In this document: positions 16,433 through 25,492 of the stretch, one piece after another
Layout: each line of letters begins with the position of its first letter
Numbering within the stretch: the stretch's first letter is position 1
Source: CALBZH01 sp964538515
GTDB taxonomy: Bacteria > Desulfobacterota > Syntrophobacteria > Syntrophobacterales > Syntrophobacteraceae
DNA: 64,000 nt
Direction: 5' to 3'
Assembly: GCA_964538515.1 (NCBI GenBank)
Contig: CAZIEW010000002.1
Location: forward strand, 1 to 64,000
Notes under the pieces: generated by a model
What the model saw: the letters and a program-made list of their open reading frames with translations, nothing else
The model's database searches: none
What the model was told of the DNA's origin: nothing
Position numbers and translations under genes: made by a program

Positions 16433-17380
16433 TCATCTCGTCGGAGGATAGCCCAGCTCCAGCAGCATCCGCCGGTCCTGGCGCCAGTTCTTCTGCACGC
16501 GCACGAACAGCCCGAGATAAACGTGGCGGTCGAGGAGATGCTCAATATCGCGCCTCGCCTGGATGCCGATCTCCTTGAGCATCTTGCCCCCCTTCCCGAT
16601 GATGATCGCCTTCTGCGAGTCTCGCTCCACGTGAATCGTTGCCTCAATCGTGGTCCCTTTCGCTTTCGACCCCTCTTGAAACTGGTCGATGGTCACGGCA
16701 ACCGCATAGGGCACCTCGTGCTGCGCGAGGTGAAACACCTTTTCCCGAATCAGCTCAGCCACAAGGAACCGCTCGGAGAGATCCGTGAGCGTATCCTCGG
16801 GGTAATATGGAGGACCTTCGGGCAGGCGGAGCTCAATTTCCTGGATCAGCCGGTCGGTGCCGTCTCCGCTCAGAGCGGACAACGGGACAACGGCTGCTGG
16901 CTCGAGCCGCTGGCGGTAATCGTCGATGATGGGAAGCAACCGGCTCTTGTCCGAGAGCAAGTCGACTTTGTTGACCACCAGGATCACCGGGACTGTGCCT
17001 CCCTTGAGATAGGTGACAATCTGGCGGTTGATTTCACGCTGCGCGGCCTCGGGCTCGATGAGGAAGCAGATCAGATCGACCTCCTTGAGGGTTTCCAGCG
17101 CATAGTCGACCATCGTTCGGTTGAACGTGTCTCTAGCCTGGTGAATCCCCGGGGTATCGACCAGAACCATCTGGGACGACGGACGCGTGAGGACACCGAC
17201 GATGCGGTTCCGTGTGGTTTGAGGCTTCGATGCCGTGATGGATATCTTCTCCTGGAGAAGCTGGTTGAGCAGCGTCGACTTCCCCGCGTTGGGCGCCCCG
17301 ATCAACGCCACATAACCGCACCGATGAGCCGACGCTTGGCCGCCTTTTGATTCCATGCCTTTGGTCTTCACATCTTCCAC
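16433..17380 (-). CDS. era: GTPase Era, 16S rRNA/30S assembly factor
   Basis: Binds GTP and the 3' end of 16S rRNA during small-subunit maturation. The 315-residue protein has G1 GAPNAGKST (28-36), a TTRNR effector region, G3 DTPG (75-78) and G4 NKVD (137-140). A C-terminal KH domain carries the GKGGKMLKEIG loop. It starts with a GTG at 17380 preceded by GGGGAG, giving about 20 extra N-terminal residues compared with E. coli Era. The gene is convergent with the chelatase-like gene and downstream of the radical SAM gene on the same strand, 74 bp apart. Confidence 0.94.
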   Translation of the reverse strand: MEDVKTKGMESKGGQASAHRCGYVALIGAPNAGKSTLLNQLLQEKISITASKPQTTRNRIVGVLTRPSSQMVLVDTPGIHQARDTFNRTMVDYALETLKEVDLICFLIEPEAAQREINRQIVTYLKGGTVPVILVVNKVDLLSDKSRLLPIIDDYRQRLEPAAVVPLSALSGDGTDRLIQEIELRLPEGPPYYPEDTLTDLSERFLVAELIREKVFHLAQHEVPYAVAVTIDQFQEGSKAKGTTIEATIHVERDSQKAIIIGKGGKMLKEIGIQARRDIEHLLDRHVYLGLFVRVQKNWRQDRRMLLELGYPPTR

Positions 17381-17454
17381 AGAGACTCCCCTTCCCCTGG
17401 ACTATTTTACGAACCGATCTCTCGCTCGGTGAAGAGCGTGCCGGACCACCGCCT

Positions 17455-18552
17455 TCATTCCCACACACACTCAAAGCCATGGAGCGGCCAGTCTCGCTCC
17501 CCCTGAGCTCGAATCGTCGCCAATTGCCATTTCTCCTTCCAAAAGGCAAGGTTTTCCCGCCCGGGTCCGAGGACTTCGCTCAGGGAGCGCTCCGGCACGC
17601 GAACAACCACGGATCGTCCCCCACCATGAGGCTGCGTGCTTCTGATCGCCTCATCGATGCGGACTCGCCAACAGCGGACCCGCACAAGGTATCCAAAAGC
17701 GGGGTGAAAGGGTCCGGCAACAATATTGCCGGGTTGCATGAGCTCCGGATCGGCATGCAGCCCCATCCGTGCCACGCGGATTCCTGCACCCGCAAAGGCC
17801 TCGTAGGCCCACGAGCACCAGTCCAGGGTCTCTTCCAGGCTCATGACCGAATAACTGCCTTCCTTGAGCCAAGAGGCCAGCTTCGTGTCCCGCAGCACGA
17901 GCGTTGGGTAGAGGCGAGCCATTGCCGGCGCGATGGCTATGGCTTGAAGGACCGAGTGCCTGAAATGGGTCTGACTGTCACCGGGCAAGCCGATCATCAG
18001 CTGAATTCCGAGCGCCCAGCCCGCATCCTTGACGAGGGATGCCGCAACGATTGCCGTTTCGGCGTCATAGCCTCTTCCCGACGAGCGCAGAACCTGATCG
18101 CTGAAGCTCTGAATCCCCAGCTCGATCGTCCGGACCGGGTAATTGCGGAGGAAATCGCAGACGCTTGGTGAAATCCCATCCGGGCGGGTGGAAAACCGGA
18201 TTCCTTTGAAGATCCCCCGATCCACGTATGCCGCCAGCGCCTCGAGCATCTCCACTTGGATCGCCCGAGGAAGCGCTGTGAAAGTCCCCCCGTAGAGCGC
18301 CACTTCGCCCACTGACGTCCGATTCCGTGAAGACGAGACCAGGGCCAGCAGCTGGGCATGGAATGAACCGAGCGGATCTGAGCGGCCCGTTCCCTTGCCG
18401 GGATAAGCCGTGACACAGTTCTGGTTGCAATACACGCAGCGGAAAGGGCATCCGAAATGAGGAAGGAAGATCGGGTAAACCACCTGCTTCTCAGGATGTG
18501 TCGAGCGTTGCGGATCGCCCCATCGCTTCTCGGACGGATGAATGGCCTTCAC
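17455..18552 (-). CDS. Radical SAM protein, Elp3-like
   Basis: A 365-residue radical SAM enzyme with the CxxxCxxC cluster in HFGCPFRCVYCNQNC near residue 35-47, an early position typical of Elp3/YhcC-like members. YGGTFTALPRAIQVEMLEAL is the conserved GGTF motif. RFSTRPDGIS and VRTIELGIQSFSDQVL are also family hallmarks, as is IQLMIGLPGDSQ. It lacks the acetyltransferase domain of true Elp3 but has a C-terminal region of about 90 residues with no recognised domain. Substrate unknown; tRNA modification is possible. GTG start at 18552 is uncertain. Confidence 0.8.
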   Translation of the reverse strand: MKAIHPSEKRWGDPQRSTHPEKQVVYPIFLPHFGCPFRCVYCNQNCVTAYPGKGTGRSDPLGSFHAQLLALVSSSRNRTSVGEVALYGGTFTALPRAIQVEMLEALAAYVDRGIFKGIRFSTRPDGISPSVCDFLRNYPVRTIELGIQSFSDQVLRSSGRGYDAETAIVAASLVKDAGWALGIQLMIGLPGDSQTHFRHSVLQAIAIAPAMARLYPTLVLRDTKLASWLKEGSYSVMSLEETLDWCSWAYEAFAGAGIRVARMGLHADPELMQPGNIVAGPFHPAFGYLVRVRCWRVRIDEAIRSTQPHGGGRSVVVRVPERSLSEVLGPGRENLAFWKEKWQLATIRAQGERDWPLHGFECVWE

Positions 18553-18762
18553 GTTCTTTTGAAACCTGCTTTCATGGGTGAGACACGTATTTCTGGATGG
18601 ACTCCCACTTCATTATTGCATATTTCATTGATGACAGCCCAGATTGGTGTAGACCCCATCGCGTGAAATTGCCGGGAGGAAAAGACCCCGCCTTCGACCA
18701 GTGACGTTCGCCGAGTGCGCGGATCTCGTCCCCCAGAGAGCCAAGAGAGCCCACAATCCAAT

Positions 18763-19752
18763 ATGGCCGAATCAAACCATGGAGCTCGGAAAACGCATCT
18801 TTGGGTCCGGCTCGCCGTCAGCGTGCTCCTCCTGGGATTCATCCTGTATCGCGTGGACTATGCAGGACTCACGGAGCTCCTCCCAACCCTTTCTCCGCTT
18901 CTTTTCGTCGCCGGCATCGGCCTCTTGCTGACCGACAGGGTCATCATGTCCTACCGATGGCATATCCTGGTCAAGGCAAAAGGCTTCACTATCCCGTTCT
19001 TGGACATTGTCCGCATGTACTTCGTCAGTGCGTTCCTCGGCCTGTTCATGCCATCCAGCGTTGCCCCGGATTTCATCCGGGTCTACCTGGCCACCAAGTA
19101 CCGATTTCCACTTTCGGACGCCCTTTCCTCGGTCTTCCTCGATCGTTTCATCGGCTTTCTGACCCTGGCCGCCATCGCGTTCTGCTCGGCGATTGCCGTC
19201 CTTCTCTTCAGCCAGACGGTTCACATCTCATCCTGGCTCGTTTTCTTTACCCTTGCTCCAATCCTTGTCTCTCTCTTGTTAATCCTAACTCTTCAACACG
19301 ACATCCCTTCAATACAGCATTCATCTTCGTCAAATCGTTGGATAACAAAAGTATGGACGGTGCTTTCTGATTTCAGAGTATCAATCACAACCTACAAGAG
19401 ACACATAAATTCTCTGATTACGGTCTCCATTTGGTGTATTATCAATCACATCATTCAAATACTAACTACTTATACCATTGCCATGGCTTTAGATATTCAT
19501 ACCTCCTTTCTTTACCTATGCGTCATTGTGCCGCTTGTAAGCTTCTTGACCATGGTTCCGATATCTCTCGCTGGACTGGGCATACAAGAAGGAGCTTTCA
19601 TTTACTTCTTTTCCCAGATGGGTGTTTCGTCACAAGGGGCTTTCGCGATTGCCGTGCTCATTCGTATCGTGATGACACTGGGATGCATTCCAGGGGGCAT
19701 CTTCTACCTGCTTGGGACAGACCCCGGTATCCGTGAAGAGAAATCCCATTGA
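18763..19752 (+). CDS. Flippase-like membrane protein (LPG synthase TM / UPF0104 family)
   Basis: A polytopic membrane protein of about 330 residues with roughly eight hydrophobic segments. Family marks are YRWHILVKAKG near the start and FLGLFMPSSVAPDFIRVYLATKYRFPLSDALSSVFLDR, here given in outline: the PSSVAPDFIR and DR-IG motifs. VPISLAGLGIQEG near the end is the conserved GLG/E motif. It lacks the soluble lysyltransferase domain of MprF, so it probably acts on lipid or glycolipid transfer. Bases 19261-19500 are about 36% G+C by my count, far below the gene's flanks, yet the frame stays open. ATG 18763 has a weak ribosome site; a GTG at 18715 is an alternative. Confidence 0.8.
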   Translation: MAESNHGARKTHLWVRLAVSVLLLGFILYRVDYAGLTELLPTLSPLLFVAGIGLLLTDRVIMSYRWHILVKAKGFTIPFLDIVRMYFVSAFLGLFMPSSVAPDFIRVYLATKYRFPLSDALSSVFLDRFIGFLTLAAIAFCSAIAVLLFSQTVHISSWLVFFTLAPILVSLLLILTLQHDIPSIQHSSSSNRWITKVWTVLSDFRVSITTYKRHINSLITVSIWCIINHIIQILTTYTIAMALDIHTSFLYLCVIVPLVSFLTMVPISLAGLGIQEGAFIYFFSQMGVSSQGAFAIAVLIRIVMTLGCIPGGIFYLLGTDPGIREEKSH

Positions 19753-19850
19753 CAAGCGGTCGAGCCTTGAGTAGCTTGCTTCTTCCAATTCGCTTTGCCA
19801 GTCACCTGCGAAACCCATTGTCGGATGCGCTCATCGTGGAGGAAGATCCA

Positions 19851-20936
19851 ATGACCAAACGTATTCATAATTTTAACGCCGGGCCAGCGGCCCTGCCCCT
19901 TGAGGTTCTCCAGACGATTCAGGACGAAATGCTCGACTTCCAAGGGTCCGGGATGTCCATCCTGGAGGTCAGCCATCGATCCAAATGGTTCGACGCAGTG
20001 ATTGATGACGCCATTGGGCGCATCAAGCGGTTGCTGGGTCTGGACGACCGGTTTCATGTTCTGTTCCTCCAAGGGGGCGCCAGCATGCAGTTTTGCATGG
20101 TGCCGATGAACCTGGCGCTGCCCGGCAAGCCCGTCGATTACACGGACACCGGCACCTGGTCTACCAAGGCGATCAAGGAAGCCCGGATCCAGAACAAAGA
20201 CGTTCGGGTGACTGCGAGCTCGGAAGACCGGGAATTCACCTACATCCCCAGGAGCGTTCCGGTGAGCGAAGGGGCGGCTTATGTCCACCTGACTTCGAAC
20301 AACACCATTCGCGGCACCCAATGGCGCACTTTCCCCAAAGTTGGCGACACGCCCCTGGTCTGCGACATGTCCTCCGATATCTTCAGCCGCAGGCTCGATC
20401 CCGAGCCTTTCGGGCTCATTTACGCCGGTGCTCAGAAGAATGCCGGCCCTGCCGGGGCGACACTGGTGATCGTTCGCGACGACATGTTGGCACGCGTGCC
20501 CAAAGAGCTCCCGACGATGCTCAAATACACGACCTATGCCGAAAAGAAGTCGATGTTCAACACGCCGCCGTGCTTCGCGATCTACGTCATGCAGCTGGTT
20601 GCCAAGTGGCTGGAGGAGACAGTTGGGGGCCTCGACAAAATGGAGGCCGTGAACACGGAAAAGGCGAGCCTGATTTATGGGTATCTCGATTCCCAGGATT
20701 TTTTCAGGGGGACTGCCGAGGCCGACTCACGGTCTTTCATGAACGTCACCTTTAGACTTCCTACTCCGGAGCTGGAGGCCAAGTTCATCGCAGAGGCGGC
20801 TGCGGCCGACCTGGGCGGCTTGAAGGGCCATCGCTCCGTCGGTGGCTGCCGGGCATCCCTCTACAATGCCGTTTCGACGGAATCCGTGCAAGCACTCGTA
20901 GAATTCATGAAAGACTTCGTCAAGAAGAACGGATAG
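19851..20936 (+). CDS. serC: Phosphoserine aminotransferase
   Basis: PLP enzyme that converts 3-phosphohydroxypyruvate and glutamate to phosphoserine; also used in pyridoxine synthesis. The 361-residue protein begins with HNFNAGPAALPLEVL and has HRSKWFD, LFLQGGASMQF and DTGTWSTKAIKEA. The PLP-lysine motif is YAGAQKNAGPAG, and GGCRASLYNAVS lies near the end with the phosphate-binding HRSVGG. All match SerC, and length is normal. ATG 19851 is preceded by GGAGGAAGATCCA, so the 34-codon upstream extension is rejected. A hairpin follows the stop codon. Confidence 0.95.
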   Translation: MTKRIHNFNAGPAALPLEVLQTIQDEMLDFQGSGMSILEVSHRSKWFDAVIDDAIGRIKRLLGLDDRFHVLFLQGGASMQFCMVPMNLALPGKPVDYTDTGTWSTKAIKEARIQNKDVRVTASSEDREFTYIPRSVPVSEGAAYVHLTSNNTIRGTQWRTFPKVGDTPLVCDMSSDIFSRRLDPEPFGLIYAGAQKNAGPAGATLVIVRDDMLARVPKELPTMLKYTTYAEKKSMFNTPPCFAIYVMQLVAKWLEETVGGLDKMEAVNTEKASLIYGYLDSQDFFRGTAEADSRSFMNVTFRLPTPELEAKFIAEAAAADLGGLKGHRSVGGCRASLYNAVSTESVQALVEFMKDFVKKNG

Positions 20937-20947
20937 GGGCCTGCCAA

Positions 20948-20971
20948 GCGCCCGCCATCGTCGGCGGGCGC
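20948..20971. terminator. Hairpin between convergent serC and lipoprotein gene
   Basis: GCGCCCGCC (20948-20956) and GGCGGGCGC (20963-20971) form a perfect 9-bp stem with a 6-nt loop, 12 bases after the serC stop. The following T-run is weak in both directions, so termination efficiency is uncertain. Confidence 0.5.
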
Positions 20972-21012
20972 ACTTTCGCTCTCGCCTCGCCCTCCGCTTC
21001 CTTCTCCATCGA

Positions 21013-22506
21013 TCACCGAAATTCAAAACTCTTGTCGAACAGGCTCGGATCGTCAAAGTGGGCTCTTCCCACAAGATCGATGGCATGATGGCCACGCTGC
21101 CGCATGCTCCCGACAGCAGGGATCCCCATGGGGAAGAAAATCAAGGGCTCGATGCGTCTCGTTCCTCGAGCGATGCCCCGTTCGGAAAAGAGGCTCACAT
21201 GGAGGCCATTGGCCTCCTCAAGGGATTCAAGCTGTTCGTAAGGCAGCAGCTGGTAACCTTGACCGTCTGCCGACGCTTCGTCCACACGCATCACGCGCTC
21301 GACCTGATGCCACCCCGAGCTCACGCGCAAACCAAATCGTTCAGAACGGTCCACGGACGGCAGCCACTGCGGAACAAATGGATCGAGCTTGAAGCGCCGG
21401 GGCTTGACCCGAGCCACCGCACTTCTTTCCGGCACGAAGAAATGGTAGCAGCCGCAGTTGTTCATGACATCCATCATGAACGGACGGCCTTCCCGATCCA
21501 GGGTTATCCGGATGGTGAGCCCGTCCAAATGACCATGCTCGATCCACGGGGCCTTCTTCCCCGCACGCTCCGGAAGCCACAGCACGTAGTTGACCTGCAC
21601 AACCGGCTGGCTTCGCTTGAACGCATGGGAAACGTAATAGTAAAGAACGGGCTTCCCGGAATCCACCTCGAAACCCTGCTTCCGGGCAACGATCGCCCCA
21701 GGCCGGTCATAGCTCCCGGCTCGGTCGATAAAGAGAACGGGGGCGAAATCGTGCGCAAGCTCCCGTTCCTCCTCAGGCGTCAGCATTGGAATGCGAAGGG
21801 GGTTCTCGGCAGCCCGGCTCAGAACATCCCGGACGGCCGTCTCCGTTTGCCTTTCCCACCCCGTTGGCCGGAAGGCCGTCAGCGTCCCCGACACGGGAAG
21901 ATTTTCAATTGGCATCTCAAACGTTTTACGAATCTTTTTCCGCACGCGGTCTGTGACCGCTGTCACGGGAAGCGCAGCGATCGGATGGAGTCCGATTGTC
22001 CGCATCACGTACGAGTACTCATCCGGCACATGCACTGCGGAGCGGACGAGATCGTGGTAACCGGGAATCCTCCGATGCGCCTCGTAGAGTTGATCTGAGC
22101 AGGATAAAGCCCGATCGAGGAGCGCCTCCTTTGCCATGGGCATGGAATCTGAGCTCGTCTGAATCGAATAGACTTCAGCAGGCAGATTGCGGATTTCCTT
22201 CTGGATGGACTGACGGAAAAGGTGCCTCATCCCGTCAACCCACTGATCACGCTCCTCGGGTCGTGCGGCGTGCTCCCACAACGCTTCCTGGAATCGATTG
22301 GCGCGGAGATACGGGAAGGACCCCACCATCGCCGTCGAAGCGTCCCGCACGCCGTTTTCAGCGATGATCCGATCAAGGCCATACAAGAAACCGGTGCAGG
22401 GCTGAATCGCGGGCACCAGGCGATTGACTCTGATCTCACCCAAATGGGCGCAGCTCACGATACCCAGACTCAAGAGAGCGAGAAAGACGGTCTTCCGACG
22501 GCTCAT
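21013..22506 (-). CDS. Large putative lipoprotein of unknown function
   Basis: A 497-residue protein starting MSRRKTVFLALLSLGIVSC: a lipoprotein-type signal peptide with Cys at residue 19 in IVSC. The mature part is mixed, with an N-terminal helical half and a C-terminal half containing ELAHDFAPVLFIDRAGSYD, KPVLYYYVSHAFKRSQPVV, IEHGHLDGLTIRITLD and MDVMNNCGCYHFFVPE. The dense His, Asp and Cys in HGHLDG and NNCGCYHFF suggest a metal or catalytic site, but I recognise no family. ATG 22506 is preceded by GGAAGGAAGG. It stands alone between convergent serC and the flavin reductase. Lipoprotein localisation is well supported; function is open. Confidence 0.65.
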   Translation of the reverse strand: MSRRKTVFLALLSLGIVSCAHLGEIRVNRLVPAIQPCTGFLYGLDRIIAENGVRDASTAMVGSFPYLRANRFQEALWEHAARPEERDQWVDGMRHLFRQSIQKEIRNLPAEVYSIQTSSDSMPMAKEALLDRALSCSDQLYEAHRRIPGYHDLVRSAVHVPDEYSYVMRTIGLHPIAALPVTAVTDRVRKKIRKTFEMPIENLPVSGTLTAFRPTGWERQTETAVRDVLSRAAENPLRIPMLTPEEERELAHDFAPVLFIDRAGSYDRPGAIVARKQGFEVDSGKPVLYYYVSHAFKRSQPVVQVNYVLWLPERAGKKAPWIEHGHLDGLTIRITLDREGRPFMMDVMNNCGCYHFFVPERSAVARVKPRRFKLDPFVPQWLPSVDRSERFGLRVSSGWHQVERVMRVDEASADGQGYQLLPYEQLESLEEANGLHVSLFSERGIARGTRRIEPLIFFPMGIPAVGSMRQRGHHAIDLVGRAHFDDPSLFDKSFEFR

Positions 22507-22721
22507 GCGCCTTCCTTCCACAGCAGTGGCCCCGTTTTGCCGGACAGCTCGATGAGGTCTTTCCTCATTACATCCTAGACTCATTTCGCGGAAGACAGAA
22601 CGTCAAGGGAGGGGCCAAGAGAACAGCGAGGCGTGAATCAAGGCTGCAGTGAGGCCGGTTTGCCCTCAAACCCTCTCGGAGCAAACCGGCTATAATCGGG
22701 ATCATGTCCTGCGGTCCGGCG

Positions 22722-23303
22722 TCAGTCGGACGTCTTTTGAAACGCTTTCCCAATGGAGAAGCCCATCCCCAAGAGGTTGCCCACTCCGAAATAGCCGCGA
22801 CCTTCCGGCGCGAAAACCAGCGGGGCAATCCGTTGCATGTCCGGGAATCCGGCGGCATCCAGCAGCTCTTCCTCCACTTTGACGTCCACCACCTCTCCCA
22901 CAAACTGCGTGTGGAGACCGAGCTCGAACGTGTGGACAAGCTTGCACTCGAGAATCATTGGGAACTCCTTGATGTAGGGCGCGTCGACGAGCTCACTCTT
23001 GACCGGCGTCAAGCCCGTTGCAGCGAACTTATCCACCGAACGACCGCTCGCCATCCCAAAGAAATCGGCCTCCTTGACATACTTTTCCGACGGCACGTTC
23101 AGCGTATAGGCTTTCCGCTCAAGGATGCAGTCGTAAGTGTAGGTCGCTTTGCGAAGCGAAATGGTCACACAGCAAGGCTTCGAGCAGCAAATGCCTCCCC
23201 AGGCAATGGTCATGACATTCGGTTTGCCGTCCCTGTCGTAAGAGCCGACACACCAGACCGGCGTCGGATAGATCAAGGTTTTGGAACCAAAGGACTTCTT
23301 CAT
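22722..23303 (-). CDS. Flavin reductase / flavoredoxin-like FMN-binding protein
   Basis: A 193-residue FMN-binding split-barrel protein like flavoredoxin or flavin reductases of anaerobes. Diagnostic segments are YPTPVWCVGSYDRDGKPNVMT at the start, the GGICCSKPCCVTISLRKATYTYD FMN region (CCSKPP in most relatives), AYTLNVPS and DFFGMASGRSVDKFA. It may reduce FMN or pass electrons in sulfur or metal metabolism. Two adjacent Cys pairs (ICCSKPCC) are unusual and may be redox active. The ATG at 23303 is preceded by GGGAGGGTGAGTG; a GTG one codon earlier is possible. Confidence 0.82.
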   Translation of the reverse strand: MKKSFGSKTLIYPTPVWCVGSYDRDGKPNVMTIAWGGICCSKPCCVTISLRKATYTYDCILERKAYTLNVPSEKYVKEADFFGMASGRSVDKFAATGLTPVKSELVDAPYIKEFPMILECKLVHTFELGLHTQFVGEVVDVKVEEELLDAAGFPDMQRIAPLVFAPEGRGYFGVGNLLGMGFSIGKAFQKTSD

Positions 23304-23727
23304 CACTCACCCTCCCACAGCAAAGACCGATTCATACCCGGACGTTATGGACATCCAGATCTCAAAACCCAATTGCAGACTCTACTGCAGGAAGAGTCTC
23401 GCACGGTACAGGCAATAAATCAACGCTCAGAATTGGCCGGATCATCCCCAATGGGGAGGAAAAACGGAGAGCCGGATGGGATCTGGTATGAGTTTCGAAT
23501 AAAGGGCCTACGACCTGTGGCGCGGCCCGTCATCACCCCATCCAGCCCCTGGGAGCTTGCGGGGTGGAGCAATGATCCGGCGGCAGTGCCGGACTGGTGG
23601 ACGGACGAGAGAAGCTCGGAAAGCCGTTTACACTCCGAGTGTCTGGAGTTTCACGATGGTAACCCGTTTCCAAAAGGAGTTGACCCGTGGGCCACAGGCG
23701 ACGACATGGAGCACGAGGAGGGGAGCA
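23304..23727. other. 424-bp gap, no gene or clear signal seen
   Basis: This stretch separates the divergent flavin reductase and the small Cys protein. I find no convincing promoter pair, terminator, repeat or protein-like frame. GAGGAGGGGAGCA at its right end is the ribosome site of the next gene. Confidence 0.4.
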
Positions 23728-23931
23728 ATGAAAAGCATGACCGACATTAAGCTGGACCGCTTCTTCACCGATACGAGAATACGTATTTGCTACGCCACGC
23801 GTTGTCGGTTCAACGTTCAAGCCAACTGCAATCTGAAGAGTGTCAGCGTGGATTCCAACGGAGCATGCCAAAACATCGAGCCCAAAGAAAGACTCACGGC
23901 AGACGAGGAGCAGCCGATTCTGAGCCTTTGA
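23728..23931 (+). CDS. Small four-Cys protein, DUF1540-like
   Basis: A 67-residue protein beginning MKSMTDIKLDRFF. Its centre, ICYATRCRFNVQANCNLKSV with a later NGAC, has the spacing C-x4-C-x7-C-x12-C. The pattern of a Cys pair, an Asn after Phe, and a beta strand between the third and fourth Cys resembles DUF1540 repeats, small putative metal-binding domains. A strong GAGGAGG site precedes ATG 23728, which is the main reason to accept such a short gene. It lies about 190 bp before the sigma54 activator gene on the same strand. Function unknown. Confidence 0.55.
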   Translation: MKSMTDIKLDRFFTDTRIRICYATRCRFNVQANCNLKSVSVDSNGACQNIEPKERLTADEEQPILSL

Positions 23932-24121
23932 TTTCTCTTTGCATCCTTCATCTCCATTACTAACTTCCATATGGTACCATCGTGATGCCGGCTCAGGGCG
24001 TCCATTGGAGCCCGACCGGCTTTGATCGCATCGGAGCAGCCTTGGCCGCTATTGATTCGCCGGCATGAGACGACCGCTTCGAGTGGTGTACCGTTGCCAA
24101 CTCCGGGGGGAAGTTCAATTC

Positions 24122-25492
24122 ATGGCTCTCAAGATCCTCGTCGTGGATGATGAAGTCGATTTTCTGGAAAGCGTGGAACGGGCCCTCACCATGGCCGGAT
24201 ACTCAGACGTCCGCCTCGAAGACGACCCGCGGCAGGCGGCTATGCGTATTGCATCGGGGGAGGTCTACGACGTTGCCCTCCTCGATATCAGCATGCCGAG
24301 TCTAAGCGGTTTGGAGCTCCTCCAGCAGATCAAGGCCGGGAGTCCGACGACGGAATGCATCATGGTCACCGCTGTCAATGAAGTATCCGTCGCGGTCGAG
24401 TGTATGCGATGGGGCGCCTACGATTATATGACCAAGCCGATCAGCAGAGATGAGCTGACGCTGAAGGTTGCTCGTGCGCTTGAGAGGAGGAAGCTGCTCA
24501 ACATCCTGGAATTGAAGAGCCGGGAGACGATCCCCGATCTAGCCAATCCAGAGCCCTTCAAGGAGATTGTGACGCGGGCACCCAGGATGATGAGGCTCCT
24601 TCGCGAGGCAGAGCTTCACGCGGTCAGCGACGTCCCCGTGCTGATCACCGGAGAAAGCGGCACGGGCAAGGAGCTTCTCGCACGAGCCGTTCATCGCGCC
24701 AGTCGCAGATCGAGCCGACCCTTCACCGCAGTCAACATGGCATCCGTTTCCGATCCTCTCTTTGATGCCGAGTTCTTCGGTCATACAAGAGGGGCTTTTA
24801 CGGGGGCGGAACGAGACCGAGCCGGCTATCTCGAGCATACGAACGGCGGGACGCTCTTTCTCGACGAGATTGGCTACCTCCCCGCAAGCCTACAGGGAAA
24901 GCTCCTTCGCGTCTTGCAGGAGGGGGAATACATGAAGCTCGGCAACAGCCGTCTCAAGAAAGCGGACATTCGCTTCATCGCCGCCACGAACATGGACATC
25001 GAGCACCTGGTAAAAAAAGGCTCGTTCCGGCAAGATCTCTATTACCGACTCAAAGGGGCCTGGCTCCATCTCCCTCCTCTCTCGGATCGCTCCACCGACA
25101 TTCCGCTCCTCGTTGGCCGGTTCTTGGAAGAACTGTCCGTCGATGGATCTAGAATCACGATGAGCCCCGACGCCTTGGAGCTTCTGCTCAACTACAGTTT
25201 TCCCGGGAACATCAGGGAGCTCAAATCGATCCTGTATGCAAGCGCCAATTTAGCCGCCGGAAGCGAGATCAGCCGTCAAGTCCTTCCCAAATACCTCAAT
25301 TTGCCACGAACCCGTTCAGCAGCGAAAGTGTCGAAGCCCACAGAGCGGACTCTGACCCTCGAGGCGTTGGAGAAACGGCACATCCTGCGCGTATACGGTG
25401 AAACGGGAAAGAACAAGACTCAAGCGGCCAAGCAGCTTGGCATCGGCATCAACACTCTCCGCAGAAAGCTGGATTCATACGGTGTGGAATGA
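24122..25492 (+). CDS. NtrC-family sigma54-dependent response regulator
   Basis: A 456-residue activator with three domains. Residues 1-125 are a receiver with phospho-Asp55 (LLDISMPS), acidic pocket VVDDE and Lys105 in MTKP. Residues about 150-385 are an AAA+ domain with Walker A GESGTGKE (177-184), an intact GAFTGA loop (224-229) that contacts sigma54, and GGTLFLDEIGYL as Walker B. The C-terminus, GKNKTQAAKQLGIGINTLRRKL, is a Fis-type helix-turn-helix. No cognate histidine kinase is adjacent. The first downstream gene, a lone receiver, is preceded by a -24/-12 type sequence at 25699-25714, a natural target. ATG 24122 is chosen by alignment of MALKILVVDDE. Confidence 0.93.
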   Translation: MALKILVVDDEVDFLESVERALTMAGYSDVRLEDDPRQAAMRIASGEVYDVALLDISMPSLSGLELLQQIKAGSPTTECIMVTAVNEVSVAVECMRWGAYDYMTKPISRDELTLKVARALERRKLLNILELKSRETIPDLANPEPFKEIVTRAPRMMRLLREAELHAVSDVPVLITGESGTGKELLARAVHRASRRSSRPFTAVNMASVSDPLFDAEFFGHTRGAFTGAERDRAGYLEHTNGGTLFLDEIGYLPASLQGKLLRVLQEGEYMKLGNSRLKKADIRFIAATNMDIEHLVKKGSFRQDLYYRLKGAWLHLPPLSDRSTDIPLLVGRFLEELSVDGSRITMSPDALELLLNYSFPGNIRELKSILYASANLAAGSEISRQVLPKYLNLPRTRSAAKVSKPTERTLTLEALEKRHILRVYGETGKNKTQAAKQLGIGINTLRRKLDSYGVE

